64,000 bases of DNA from Timema cristinae (taxonomy: Eukaryota; Arthropoda; Insecta; Phasmatodea; Timematidae): NCBI GenBank assembly GCA_039000515.1, contig JBCFYV010011164.1, positions 51,345,082 to 51,409,081 of the forward strand, given 5' to 3'. The notes below the pieces were generated by a model. It did not search any database, was not told the DNA's origin, and saw only the letters and a program-made list of their open reading frames with translations. Position 1 is the first letter of the stretch; each line of letters begins with the position of its first letter. This document shows positions 13,517-24,892 of the stretch, one piece after another. The position numbers were made by a program, and so were the translations under genes.

Positions 13517-16500
13517 ATGGGACAAGGAAAAAGCCAATTTTCTGAAGAAGAGCTCCAGGATTATCAAGTAAGTATCAAAAGCATACACTTTTTATGGAAT
13601 ATTTATTACTCTGAGACACTAGCAAGTATAAAAAAATCATACATCACTAATCACGCGGTTCCTTCAAGGGATAGGCAAGAAACTGCATATATAGTTTTTA
13701 AAAACTCCGTACTAATCCATCCTCACTAACTTTCTCCACACTTCATTCAAAATATTTATAAATCCAACGGGTATGGACTTCATACTATACAATGAAAATA
13801 CTATATTTCTTTTCTAATAAACTAAAAAAAAAGTATTCTTTTGAAATCAAGGTTGGCTCAACCCCCTAATAATGCAAATTAGTTTTATTACTGTGCACCA
13901 CGTGGGTAACCTAAATAAATTACACTATCGGGTTAGGGATGTGTTTGGTTGAAGTACATGCATTCGCTTGGAGGGAGAGTGGAAAATTATCCAATGGGGG
14001 AAGGGAGGTAATTCGCTATGTATAAGTGACGGCCCTAATCCCTTCGCAACTGGAAGTCCAGTTGAATACTAGAGTAACCAATCAACCCTTGTGAGAAATT
14101 ATATAAATTCTGTTCAGAGCATACAACCCAAATAATAAGATGCATTAAAAAAAAAAGAGCTGTTCAGTGTTCAAACTGTGCCTTTTTCAAATCCATCATT
14201 AGTGAATGTTCATTGTGAAACATAATGAGATTATGTAGGTTAATGTGAGTTATATCGTAGGATGATAAATTCCTGTATATTAAGGTGGGCAGGACATGTA
14301 GCGCCAATGGGAGAATCTATAACCATGCTCAGGGTACTGACTGTCAAACGTTGTGGGAAGAGACCACTATGTAGATGCAGATGGGAGGGTAACATAAGAA
14401 TGGACCTGAAAGAGATAGGGTGTAATGAGGTGGACTGGATAGAACAAGCTCAAGATAGAGATAGTGTAATAAGGTGGACTGGATAGAACTAGCTCAAGAT
14501 AGGAATAGGTGGCGTACTTTTGTAAATGCAGTGATGAACTTTCGACTTCCTAGTGCCATAAAGTAAGTTATTACATTGTACTAAAATTTTATTTGATATT
14601 TTTAACAATCCATGTCAAATAAAGACGATTTAATTTCTACAAGAAAAGATGGCGTCATAAACTGCATAGGATTGTGGGTCAATATTATAATGTGAAGAAC
14701 ATAAGTTTTGTTTAAACTGTGTGACTATTTAAAATTACATCGCACTATAAATCTTGGTATTTTATTTGCCATCTTAAGTATGTAATATATGAACAAAATA
14801 AATTATTGTTACATAAAGAACTATTCCTTTAACTTTCTCGTTTGTTTTCCTTTCCCAGGGCGTGTCTTACTTCACCAAGATGTTGAAATAAGAGCGAATA
14901 ATGAACTAATCACTTGCCAAAGATGTGTATGAACCTTATTCTGTCATGTTAATCCTAAATCCTGTATCCAATTCAATTTAAGGAGATCCTAGATCCTGTC
15001 ATCTGTTTTTTGTTGTTGTTGTTGTTGACCAAAATATTCACTGTTACTTTGCTTAAAATGAATCAATACAATTTAATAAATGAGTTCTTGCAATATAATT
15101 AAGGTTGTAATGTAATTGATTTGCCCCTAAAAAGTATGTGAAAGCATTGACAATAATATCGTCCTAATTTTATAAACATATCTTATTTCATTTAAATTAT
15201 GTAGTATATTAAATGGCGCTTAAAGCACTTCTTCTTCTAAGAAGGCAAAAGCCACTGAACAGTGACGTCACGCACGTGACATTAGTAAAGTCATGTTGAC
15301 AATATATATTTTTCAAATAGTAACTTCCTCTTCTCGAAGGTTCGAAGAGAGATTTTAAAATGTAACTTGAGTCATTTTCCGGCTCTAGAACCTCCCAGTA
15401 AGACCGAGATGTTTTTGTCTTGTATTTTGTTTTTCTAAACTAAACCTTCTCGAAGCTTCCATGACCAAGGAATATATACAAGGGATGGTGCAACATAAAG
15501 GGGGTGTTCAGTGTGTTCAGTTGGGAGTTGGGAGTTGTCAGTGTTCAGTTGGGAGTTTGGCGTCTAGCAACACCTGTCCGCGCTAGCCCGCGTATAGTTC
15601 AACATGATCTATTTTCGCATTAATTAAACTGATTCAGCAATAAAAAAAAAACATGTCAAAATGAAAAGTGTATTAATTATAATTCGTCAATAGGCACCCA
15701 TCGCGGTAACGTAATTCCAGAACGTTACAAGGTTAGATCTGACCTTGCATTGAGATATTGTTCCTTCCATTTCATTATGTCATCATTTTTCTTGACCAGA
15801 AACATATTTCCATAATCCACTTATCAAAACTGCTTGTGCTTGACACTTCCAAGTATCGTAGTTATCCTTTTTAAGTGGCTCAGTACGATGGTTTACAAAA
15901 TTTGCCATGACAAAAAAAAGTATTGGGCTAACTAGCAGCGCGAACTACAACACTTTCATAATCAACGAGCACAACTTAATACTTTCATTTAAACTACAAT
16001 AACTTAACAACCAATTTAGAATCAGTTACTTAATTTATTTTGGGCACATAACCTGTAGAAATTGAAATAGTAATTATATCGCCCAGTGAACTTAGACATA
16101 TTAAGAACTGTAAGTTTTCAAAAGATGTGTGGGATACGTTATCAAAACTTTACCTGAGTAAAGGTACTGCTAGGAAGGTCACTTTATTGAAACAATTGAT
16201 CCTTCAGAAAATGAATGAGGGTGACGACGTCCGTAATCATTTAAATAAATTAACTGACACTGTTGATAGGCTTGAAGAGTTGTAAATCAGTATAAATCCC
16301 GATCTTTTAAGCATAGTTATGCCTTATAGCTTATCTAAATTCTTTGAAAATTTTAGGATAGCAATTGAGTCCAGGGATAACTTGCTTACCACAGAGGACT
16401 TAAGAATCAAAATAATTGAAGAGTTTGAAGCCAGAAGAAGTAAAAATGAGTGTGACCTCAAAGAACGCTTTTTTCAGAAAAAAACTAAAAAAATCAAAGA

Positions 16501-19500
16501 ACAAAGATCGTTAAAGTTATTTTCATAAACTTACCAATGTTCCTTCAACCTCGCAATTTAAATATAAATGCCATAAATGTGGACGGATCGGTCATAAGGC
16601 CTTGAACTGTTGGAGCAACAATAAAAAGGGGGAGTAAACTTTCAAAGTGGAAGAACTGTGCCTTTCTTCTAATTCAAGTGAGTCTGAAATCTCATCATGG
16701 TGCATTGACAATGGATGCACTTCACATATGTGTGGAAATAAAGACAGTTTTCAGGTATTGTTGAAACCCCTGAACATGGGACTCTTAAACTGGCATCTAA
16801 GAATTATACAGCTTCTATTATTGGGACTGGCCTAGTTGAAATCAAAATGCAAGATTCAAACAAAATTAATTTGCCTAATACATTGTACCAAGTCTGACCA
16901 CAAATCTACTATCAGTATCTAAAGTGACTGATAAAGGGTTTGGCGTCTTTTTCAAAAGAACAACACATTAGTAACAGATCCTCAAGGCAATGTAGTAGTA
17001 CTATAAGCTAAGAAGTCAAATGGGCTATATTATGTTGATTTTAAGGCTGTAGAAGTAAAAATAAAGTGCATGAAGGACATGAAATAGAGAAATGGCATAA
17101 AAAACTTGCTCACTTAAATGAAGTAGATTTAAAGTTGGCGTGCAAAAATGAAACATTGGACGGATTAGATTTCAAAAAGGAATGATAGATACGCTGAATA
17201 ATTGTGAGGTATGTATCAAAGGAAAATTCTTTTCTACAAGAGAAGTTCCGGAAAACCTCAAAGTGTTGGAAATAGTGCATTCAGATGTTTGTGGCCCCAT
17301 GTGTGTCAAATCCCCTGGCGGATCAAGATATTTTGTTACCTTTACAGATGAGAAAACACGCTACAGCCGAGTATATTTCTTAAAACATAAAAATTGAAGT
17401 TCTAGAAGTTTTCAAAGTATATAAAAATGAGGTTGAGAATTTTACAGGAAACTAAATTAAATTTATGCAATCTGATAATGAAACCTCAGAATACTGCAAC
17501 AAAGAGTTTGAGAGTTTTCTAAAAGGATGTGAAATTCAGAGGCGGCTGTCTACACCGTAGACCCCTCAACATAATAGCTTATTTGAGAGGATGAATAGAA
17601 CCCTACTTGATAAACCCTGATGTCTCATGTTGGAGTCAAACCTGCGTCATCATTTTGGGCTGAGGCGATTCACACAGCAAACTACCTGCGTAATAGGTTT
17701 CCATCAAGGACCCTGAAAGGGGAAACACCCTTTTGGAAATGGGTAGGAAGAATTCCATTGGTTCGATATCTTCATGTATTTGGCAACAAAACTTTCGTTT
17801 TGGACAAAAAGCCTACCAAAGGAAATTTTTATTGCAGGGCAGATGAAGGAATTTTTGTTGGATATTCCGAAATTTCAAAAGCTTATAGAATATAGATGCC
17901 CAACGAAAGGAAAATCAAAATCACAAGAGATGTCAGAGTTTTAAACAAAAAATTCTATGACTCAAAGGAGAGACGAGGAGAAAACATTAGAGTAATAGAT
18001 TATCAACATGAGGACAATAAAGAAGTTATTAATGAAGAGAATGTTGATGAAATAACTCTTCCAGCTCCATCTGTTCCAGTTCAAGACCTTGTAGAACTCT
18101 CAGACCAAGAAGAGCAAGATCAGCTAAAGACCAAGTACATTCAAGGCCAAAACGCAACAGGAAACTTCCAATTTGGATGTCAGATTATGATGTGTCAGTC
18201 TATTGTGATGTTAAAGATACGACATGAAAGTCACTCAAATGGATATTTCGACTGCCTTCCTCAATGGTGAACTTGAAGAAAGAATCTTAATGCAAAAACC
18301 AGACATGTTGGAAACACTTTTGTGTGACATAATGATGGAAGAAAGCCACAACAAAGATCACTCTACATTTCTCAAAGCTAAGAAGATGCTAGAAAAGCTT
18401 AGAAAATCTGATAATGACAAAGTATGCCTACTTAAAAGAGCTGTTTATGGCTTAAAACAAGCGGGTTGACTTGAAGTTAAAGCAATTGGGTTTCATTCCT
18501 TCACAAGCTGACCCTTGTATATACACATTCCTTCTACTAAAGGAGGGGGGGGGGAACAAACATTGATAGCCAATTATGTAGATGATATTAAAGTTACAGA
18601 ATAATCCTGGAAATACCGGAAAATATCCTTATCAAAACTTGATTGGTTCACTCATGTATCTGTCTGTGGCTACTAGGCCAGACATAACACACACAGTCAG
18701 CTTCTTAAGTCAATACAACACCTGTTTTGGGAAAGAGTATAGAACATCATAAGCTCAAAGTCCAACCAATGTCAGTCAGCATTAGAGAAAAGGTACAGGC
18801 TGGAGACATTGTCATCAACTACAAGCCAACCGAGACTTTGGAAGCTGATGTTCTCACCAGGCATAGTCAACTAGTATGTGCTCTTGGGTTTGGACAACGA
18901 TTCTGACGAGTGAGGGGGAGTGTTGAAATAAGACAGAACAATGAACAATTAATCACTTGCCAAAGACTTGTGTGCACTTTATTCTGATATGTTAATCCTA
19001 GATCCTAGTGTTATCATTGTTTTATTCTATGTTGTTGTTTACCAAAATATTCACCATTACTATAAAATAAATAATTGTTACATTAAGTACTATTCCCCTA
19101 ACTTTCTCTTTGTTTTTATTTCCCAGGACTTGTCTTACTTCACCAAGAAGGAGGTCCTCTAGTAAGTACACCAAACTACGAACCACACTCGCATTTGATG
19201 ACCTCTTAGGAATGTACTTATTGACAAAAATAACCTTTTACTACGCAGTAATTTAAATAATTACTAACCCGCTTCAGTGTCTGCATGGTCTAAGGTGTTA
19301 CTCTCAATATAATAGACTGCTGACGGTGAGCTCGTGGTTTGATGTTGGTCAGGTGTACCAAGGGTGAATCTTCACTTTTACTCTCCAAACAAATGTGGGT
19401 ACACATCTGAATCTGACCTTTCTCATCAATAACACATTAGTTAAATTAGTCCACATGATTATATAACTTGAATGAGCAGTAAAAAAAGTTTCTTTAGTCA

Positions 19501-20689
19501 AACAAACGTGCTTAGATACATTACTATGGGTGTGGTTGGTATTGTACAGGTTATATACGCTTATGTGTCGAGGATGAGGAGGGTATAATTTGGAGGAAGT
19601 GTACCCACATATGTATGGAGGTAGAATATGAACCCATTTAGTGAAAGTCACCCTCATTACATCCAACCCGGATTTGAACCCCGATCTCATCATTGGCAAT
19701 CCAGTCTACTGTGAAAGGGACGACTCAGACCACCAAAGAGGGTGTATTTATCTTGATTGTCAAATGCAGGCAGATCTTGACGAGTTGTCCCTGGTCTGCC
19801 AACCTGTTAACCAGATCTCAATGATATGTTTGTCTCAGCGCCCACCAGAAGTTCAAGGCTCTCGCCCCTGAGAAGATAGGCCACAACAAGAACGCCAAAC
19901 TGCCACTGCCCAAGGTTCTGACCTATCCCGAGTTAAAGGTGAACCCTTTCGGAGACCGCATATGTCGCATTTTCAGTTCGAGTCATGATGGAGACTGTAC
20001 CTTTGAGGACTTCCTGGACATGATGTCAGTGTTCAGCGATGCTGCCCCTAAAGCTGTCAAGGCAGAGCATGCCTTCAGGATCTTTGGTGAGGCTCAGCTT
20101 GGGGAGTGGGGATATTAGGGAATAGGTTGACACCAAACTTCACCGTGTGGCTAAACTGGCAAGGAACCGTGTTTTAGATTTTGACGGTGATGACATGTTG
20201 GGTGTGACCGATCTGCGCCAAGTAGTGGACCGGCTGACAGGCCCACAGCGCCTGGCCGAGCAGGACATACAACACCTAATACAAAACATCCTTGACGAGG
20301 CAGACCTGGATGATGACGGGGCCCTCTCCTTTGCAGAGTTTGAACACATCATATCCAAGTCCTCCGACTTTGCCAAGTGAGGATCCTACATCTCTTAGTT
20401 CACTTCAGAGGGTCATATGTCTCCTTAGTCTTCATCTCTATATTGATCCTATTCTCTATATGTCTAGTCTTTTAGTTTCTATATGTCCTATGTCTCCTAG
20501 TTCTCTCTATGGGGTCCTATGTCCTATACAGAACTTTGCTAAGGTTATGTTTATTGTTAAAATAACATTAATCTCTCATCAATGTAACACTCCAGTTGTA
20601 GTGAGGACATTGTTTAAATTGAATAACAGACACAGCTGAATGACAGACCTGTTATTTTGTGTTTCAGCGCCTTCAGGATTCGTCTATGA
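13517..20689 (+). CDS. CIB1: calcium- and integrin-binding EF-hand protein (CIB1-like)
   Basis: Five exons join in perfect phase: 13517-13567, 19127-19161, 19839-20086, 20178-20376 and 20668-20689. They give 555 bases, 184 residues plus stop, close to the roughly 190 usual for CIB proteins. The start MGQGKSQFSEEELQDYQ has the Met-Gly of an N-myristoylation site. Exon 2 gives DLSYFTKKEVLY and exon 3 starts AHQKFKALAPEK. Two calcium loops are seen: DFDGDDMLGVTD and DLDDDGALSFAE, both with acidic residues at positions 1, 3, 5 and 12. The C-terminus ends ANAFRIRL. CIB proteins are cytosolic calcium sensors that bind integrin tails and other membrane partners. Intron 1 (5.6 kb) carries a LINE tail, a Copia element, a heat-shock-type promoter and a second, truncated exon 2. 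Intron 2 is two convergent SINEs. CIB1 is favoured over CIB2 by the stretch LDMMSVFSDAAP. Confidence 0.93.
14109..14156 (+). repeat. 3' end of a SINE
   Basis: The string agcatacaacccaaataata followed by agatgcatt and an A-run matches the end of the SINE at 61876-62116 (agcatacaacccaaacgtgt, then ttaagatgc). Only the tail is recognisable here; the tRNA-like head was not found. Confidence 0.45.
14250..14575 (+). pseudogene. C-terminal fragment of a LINE reverse transcriptase
   Basis: The frame from 14262 reads LRWAGHVAPMGE, then GNIRMDLKEIG, then DWIEQAQDRD, a well-known C-terminal signature of insect non-LTR retrotransposon polyproteins (LRWAGHVARM ... DWIELAQDRDRWR). A stop follows a short internal duplication of the segment ggtggactggatagaac; the next frame continues RWRTFVNAVMNF. 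No upstream polymerase core is present, so it is a 5'-truncated copy inside CIB intron 1. Confidence 0.75.
14794..14880 (+). repeat. duplicated intron-1 end plus 5' part of CIB exon 2
   Basis: This 87-bp stretch matches 19062-19148 at roughly 88% identity. It includes the pyrimidine tract, the acceptor (ttttcctttcccag ending at 14858) and 22 bases of exon 2 (tcttacttcaccaaga). It runs directly into the Copia LTR at 14881. If spliced to exon 1 it would add GVSYFTKMLK and then a stop, so it acts on paper as a poison exon. It is the upstream partner of the functional exon at 19127-19161. Confidence 0.7.
14881..15049 (+). repeat. 5' LTR of the Copia element
   Basis: It begins TGTTGAAATAAG and can be aligned with the repeat at 18921 until about ccaaaatattcac and the following gttact, after which the two copies diverge. 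It contains a (GTT)n run at about 15008-15027. Identity to the 3' copy is roughly 85%, indicating an old insertion. Confidence 0.7.
15330..15520 (+). promoter_or_regulatory. heat-shock-type promoter block
   Basis: Two heat-shock elements each made of three perfect alternating pentamers are visible: cTTCt-cGAAg-gTTCg at 15330-15344 and cTTCt-cGAAg-cTTCc at 15446-15460. A weaker site (ctctagaac) lies between them. A TATA string (TATATA, 15473-15478) and an initiator-like TTCAGTG at 15507-15513 follow at roughly promoter spacing. This is the layout of insect hsp70-type promoters. No heat-shock protein frame follows; the first downstream ATG (15604) gives only six codons. It lies in CIB intron 1, between the Copia 5' LTR and gag. 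Confidence 0.5.
16110..16625 (+). pseudogene. Copia Gag remnant with CCHC zinc knuckle
   Basis: Two frames give Copia Gag sequence: DVWDTLSKLY, then LLKQLILQKMNEGDDV, then ENFRIAIESRDNL and EDLRIKIIEEFE. The nucleic-acid-binding knuckle CHKCGRIGHKALNC (CX2CX4HX4C) is intact at about 16569-16610 but lies in a different frame from the preceding block, whose frame ends at 16528. An internal stop at about 16283 separates the first two blocks. Confidence 0.8.
16647..17895 (+). pseudogene. Copia protease-integrase remnant
   Basis: The protease active-site region reads WCIDNGCTSHMC, where DSG(A/S)TSHM is usual. The integrase zinc region (HKKLAHLNEVDLK, then NCEVCIKGK) and the catalytic core follow: HSDVCGP with the first Asp, then QSDNETSEYC with the second, and a decayed region that should hold the third acidic residue (FERMNRTLL). 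Stops at about 16836, 17395, 17558 and 17617 break the frame. The last segment (SFWAEAIHTANYLRNRFP) is a conserved integrase C-terminal motif. Confidence 0.8.
17896..18700 (+). pseudogene. Copia reverse transcriptase remnant
   Basis: Fragments of the Copia polymerase are visible: DMKVTQMDISTAFLNGELEE at about 18221, CLLKRAVYGLKQAG ending at 18466, the catalytic box YVDD near 18575, and NLIGSLMYLSVATRPDI near 18636. Large parts, including most of the palm before YVDD and most of RNase H, are deleted, and frames change repeatedly. Confidence 0.8.
18921..19061 (+). repeat. 3' LTR of the Copia element
   Basis: It starts TGTTGAAATAAGACAGAACA directly after the polypurine tract and is collinear with the 5' LTR to about 19056. 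The sequence then passes without an obvious border into the CIB intron end and exon 2. The string GTCTTACTTCACCA in exon 2 matches the inverted LTR start at 12 of 14 positions, so an LTR ending inside exon 2 cannot be excluded. Confidence 0.65.
19285..19530 (+). repeat. tRNA-derived SINE, + orientation
   Basis: A decayed tRNA-like head (box B remnant gtggtttgatgttgg near 19338) is followed by the family body ctccaaacaaatgtgggtac and the tail region near ttagatacattac. The same body occurs in the copies at 59255 and 61876. It lies in CIB intron 2. Confidence 0.5.
19505..19740 (-). repeat. tRNA-derived SINE, - orientation
   Basis: Read on the - strand, box B is ggggttcaaatccgggt (about 19668-19684), followed by the body catatgtgggtacacttcc. 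It converges on the + strand copy at 19285, so the two together fill nearly all of CIB intron 2 and could pair in the pre-mRNA. Confidence 0.6.
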
Positions 20690-23600
20690 GACCTACGTGC
20701 CATCAACAGTGATTCTGCACAAGTATTACATGTGCTAGTGCTAAACATGCACTAGTTCACTTCCAACTGACTGCATTTATTTTATTTATCTATTTATTAA
20801 GACTAATCTCAGGCATTTCCGGCCTTAGTTTGAAAATGTGCATTCGATTTTCCATTTACAGACACACTGTAATATCCACTATTGCTTATAAAAAGTCTTA
20901 CAGATATCATTGATAAGTGTGCAAGAAATGTGTAAATAATTATTTGTATTTATTTTCTGTTTGATGTTGAAATTTCTAAATATTGACATGATTTAGTGCA
21001 AGCGTTTGTCATGGCCAACCGATATTAACAGTGAAATAAGACCAGAACAGTATTACATAATCAAACCTAGTACAAAGCTACAATTTTCCTTCAACTCCAC
21101 TTTGAAAAAATACATATCTTTAAACATAGAATTGACAGCTAAAATATACGCACGCACACTGTATTTGACCTAATAGTAGCCGGTGTAAAAATTCATCATA
21201 GTTTCCAGCCTGTGGTCAGGTCTGTTTAGTCAAATGCCTCATCACACACGTGCTGTTATCTCTTCCATACATACTTCATATCCATTAATCTTGTATGAAT
21301 CCTTTGATTTACATCTTCATTACGTGTCCATACCGTCTCATCCTAGCTTCCCCTACTATCTCATGTACCCCAACTCTAGACCTTACATCTTCATTCCTGA
21401 TCCTATCTCTTTCTGGTGTAAAAAGTAACGTTTTTAATAGCATCAGAGGTTCTAATCATTGTAACGGGGACTTAGGTATTTTATGGACCTCGTACCAGTG
21501 CAATGGAGTCAGTACACCAAGCCTTCAATTCGGACTCCTTCAAAAATGTCTAGTGTTTATTAATTAGTAATAACAAATTCAATCAAGTAAAATGCTCCAA
21601 TACAGATAGATGTCATTGGAAGCTTCTTTGACATTGTGAATTTAAATAAATATGTCAATCCAAATTACAAATTTTGCTCCTAAATATTTTTTTTTAAAAG
21701 AGCTAGAATAAGTTTGTATTTTGAAGCCGGGATTGGTACAAGACTCCCACCTCCAGCCTTGGTGGAAGGTCCTTGCCACTCAACTAGAACTGTGATCCTT
21801 ATTGCCTACTTTGTTGTTTTAGTAGCAAGGGGCTCCAATTGTAGCTGGGGTAAAAACTAAATTTAATAGTAGCCAGGGCTATAGACCATTAATGAATTGT
21901 TTGTTGCTGCTTGACAGCAAGTACAAGTTACCGGACCAAATTATGTATCCCTACGCCAGACCATATGTTTAGCAGCTGTCACTTTTGAAAGTCAAAACTT
22001 AGGTCTATACAAGAAACATATATTACAGTTTTATTTATTGTTGACCTTGATATGTTGATGTTTGGCCTAGTATTGATTTTTATAAATAACCAATATTAAT
22101 GTCACAAATAAATAGACATCAAATAATGTTAAATTAGCTAAGGTTAAGTAATTTATTGTAGCCTACCACTTGAACATAGGATATAAGAGTTTTTTGGATA
22201 AAATATGAAATAGTTTTACATTGTAATTCAACTCGCAAGGACACACAAAATCATAACTTACTAACATTATGATAGTTTGAAACTTTTTTACTTAATTTAC
22301 ACAATTAAAAAAAATAGGGGAAACTGTTGACGAACATGTGTTTTTACCTTTGCTCCATCATATTGTTTGTTTGGTTAATTGATTTATGAATGAAAAGTCA
22401 GCTTTATTTCTATGTAGGTTATAAAGACGTTATCCTTTTTTTAGTATAAACTATTGCATACTATCAAAACCTAACCTTTCAAGAACAGGGGGAAAACAAT
22501 ACAAAATGACCTAAACATTTGCACTGACCTTCGTGATATATTCTATAGATGACCTGATGAACATAATCTCTTGTAAAATCATCAAGAGCTTCTACAGATA
22601 CTCCAGGTGTCAGTTGTTTCTTTCTGATCTTACTAAGAGTTTCAACTTGATCCATTTTTTTGTTATAACAACTGCACTTTATAGAGTTTTTTTGAATACT
22701 TTAAAAATCCTAAAACTTGAGGATTAGCCTAGTGGTCGATACAACACAATCTAGGGATTAAAAGATATATTTTATAGTCTTGATACACAGACTTGAATTT
22801 TTTGATGATGTATATTGATCACTGAGAAACACTCACTATTTTTTTATCACACACTTTAATATTATATTGGAAAAATAATTATTTAAAGATCACTAAAATC
22901 GTCTATTTTCCAAGGATAACACGCTCACACACTGAACTAATATTCACTAAATAACACACGGAATACTAGGTAGTCGAATTAATATTAAAAACGGACACTG
23001 TATTATTAAAATTTGTAATAAAACAAAAACTTAGATACACCTACATATTCAAAGTATTATGTTCGCTTCAAATTGTGGACAAACACATGTGGTTTTATAA
23101 ATTGTTTTATATGATAATTCACTGTTATATTTAAAATTGTTAGATTTTTGTTATAATAATAACTGTTGATTGTTTTCTTTTGAAAGTAGTGTTTGCTGTT
23201 TAGTAATAATTAATTATCAAAAGCAAGAGCTCGTTAAAAGCGGCCTTACTTTCAAAAACAAATATAGCTCATTGAAATGAAATGATACCGACAGTTTGAC
23301 GTAGGCGACCTTGTTGGTGAGTGAACGGCAACTGGTATTAACACTCATGTTTACAAAATTTAAACTTTAATATAAATCCATTAAATGTATAATTTCACAC
23401 ACTATTTAAACTGTAATTGTCACAAAAGTTAAAAGAAAAACTAGATTAGATTTATTAGACTATTTTTTCTTTAATTTGATGATGTAAAATACAATTCTAC
23501 TGTAATCCTCAAGGAAGCGAGTGATATTAATACTTAGCAAATAATAATTTCCAAATATGTTGACAACAGTGACTTTCACACAATGTTGGCATTACTGATA

Positions 23601-24770
23601 GCTTCTGCTAGCTGTCGGGTAGAACCAAAGAAGCCATAAACGGCCTGTACTATTAGTTCAAATGCAGTATGTTCATTTTTGTTTTTGCCATTTTGTGATG
23701 TAATTAACATTACAGCCTATTGCTCACGTGACAAACATCTGTAGTCATTGATGTTATTGTTGTGATATTAGTGTGAAATCTCTTGAGTTTGTATGCAATA
23801 ACACATATTTAATATCAGACTTGACATAGGTACTCCTAGATAATGGTGACTGAATATTATTAGGGGGGAAAGGTGGTAATTAACTGTAAATTATTTTTCT
23901 CCCTCTCAAGCTAAAGGCAGTCAGAGGGCTTCCTTAGGAAAATTTTTGACAGTCGGCCTCTTGAACCTATTTGAAGGTAACTTCCCCAGAAAATTTTTCA
24001 AATTTGGATTTTTTTTATATTTTATTTAAGGCATTTATAAAAGCTATTGTGAGGATTTTTATTTTTAATAGAGAATATAAGAGGGGAACAAATTTCTGAC
24101 ACCTTAGCTGAATCGGTAGTGTGTCTACTGAGCTAAGGATCCCAGGTTTGATTCCTGGTATGCTCGAAAAATGTATTAATGGTGAAATGTGGGATTACCT
24201 TTTCACATTGATAAATCAACAGACATAGACTGGATGTTGTGACTGTCCGTAAAAAAAACTGGGCCAGGCTGGGAACAATAATGGATGTAAAAAAAAAGCA
24301 ACAAATTTATCCCAGGGCCATCAGTCACATGATATTGCTGTTAATATGAATGTGTGATAGATAGGATTGAAATTATTGTTACTACAATAAAGATCCGTAA
24401 TTCCCGTTAAGTGCTGACACGTTTAAATAACTCGACCACATTTCAAACTCAATTTGTCTTACTAGAGTTACACAATTAGTTAGTAAAATAAATTATGTTT
24501 GGTCTGTTCAAGAATGAGTGTACAAATTTCTATCAAACATGTTTTTGACAGAATTCATACTCCTATGTAGTTTAAATTTAAGATATCAATGCAATTAATA
24601 TTTAGCACAGCGTCTTACTACCCATTCGGGTTATACGCTGTCAATGCAATTAATTAGCAATTATTTTACATCAAGTGAAACAGAAGAAGGTTTTACTGGC
24701 TCAAATCACTATTTGTTGTGAATTGTTATAAAAGTGCAAAGCTAAGTCTTTTAAGTGTAATTTGTTTATA
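20690..24770. other. CIB 3' region and intergenic A+T-rich DNA
   Basis: The CIB 3' untranslated region begins here; a candidate AATAAA is at about 21644-21649. Apart from the SINE at 24097 and a possible degenerate tRNA-like sequence on the - strand at about 21734-21815, no gene or structured repeat was recognised. Confidence 0.35.
24097..24300 (+). repeat. tRNA-derived SINE
   Basis: The head has a box A-like ttagctgaatcggtagtgtg and a near-consensus box B aggtttgattcctgg (24144-24158), the internal RNA polymerase III promoter of tRNAs. It is followed by a body that does not fold as a tRNA. It is therefore a SINE head, not a tRNA gene. Confidence 0.55.
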
Positions 24771-24776
24771 TTTATT
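24771..24776 (-). terminator. poly(A) signal of OSTC
   Basis: AATAAA on the - strand, about 117 bases past the OSTC stop codon, a usual distance for the cleavage and polyadenylation signal. Confidence 0.5.
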
Positions 24777-24892
24777 TCAAATTAAAAAAATTACATCCAG
24801 TTCCAACTGTGAATATTGTATTTCAAATAGTTTCTGTATTTTGTCCACACATCACACAAAGTGCACACAGGAAGTCTCAGCAGGAGTTTCCA

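Larger units (their letters stand above)
14881..19061 (+). mobile_element. Copia-type LTR retrotransposon, degraded
   Basis: Two related direct repeats starting TGTTGAAATAAGA lie at 14881 and 18921, and a polypurine tract (gagtgagggggag) precedes the second. Between them, in the same orientation, are remnants of Gag, a CCHC knuckle, protease, integrase and reverse transcriptase in the order typical of Copia (Ty1/copia). Numerous stops and frameshifts rule out activity. About 1 kb of unexplained sequence, including a heat-shock-type promoter, lies between the 5' repeat and Gag. The LTR 3' borders are not sharply defined. Confidence 0.85.
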
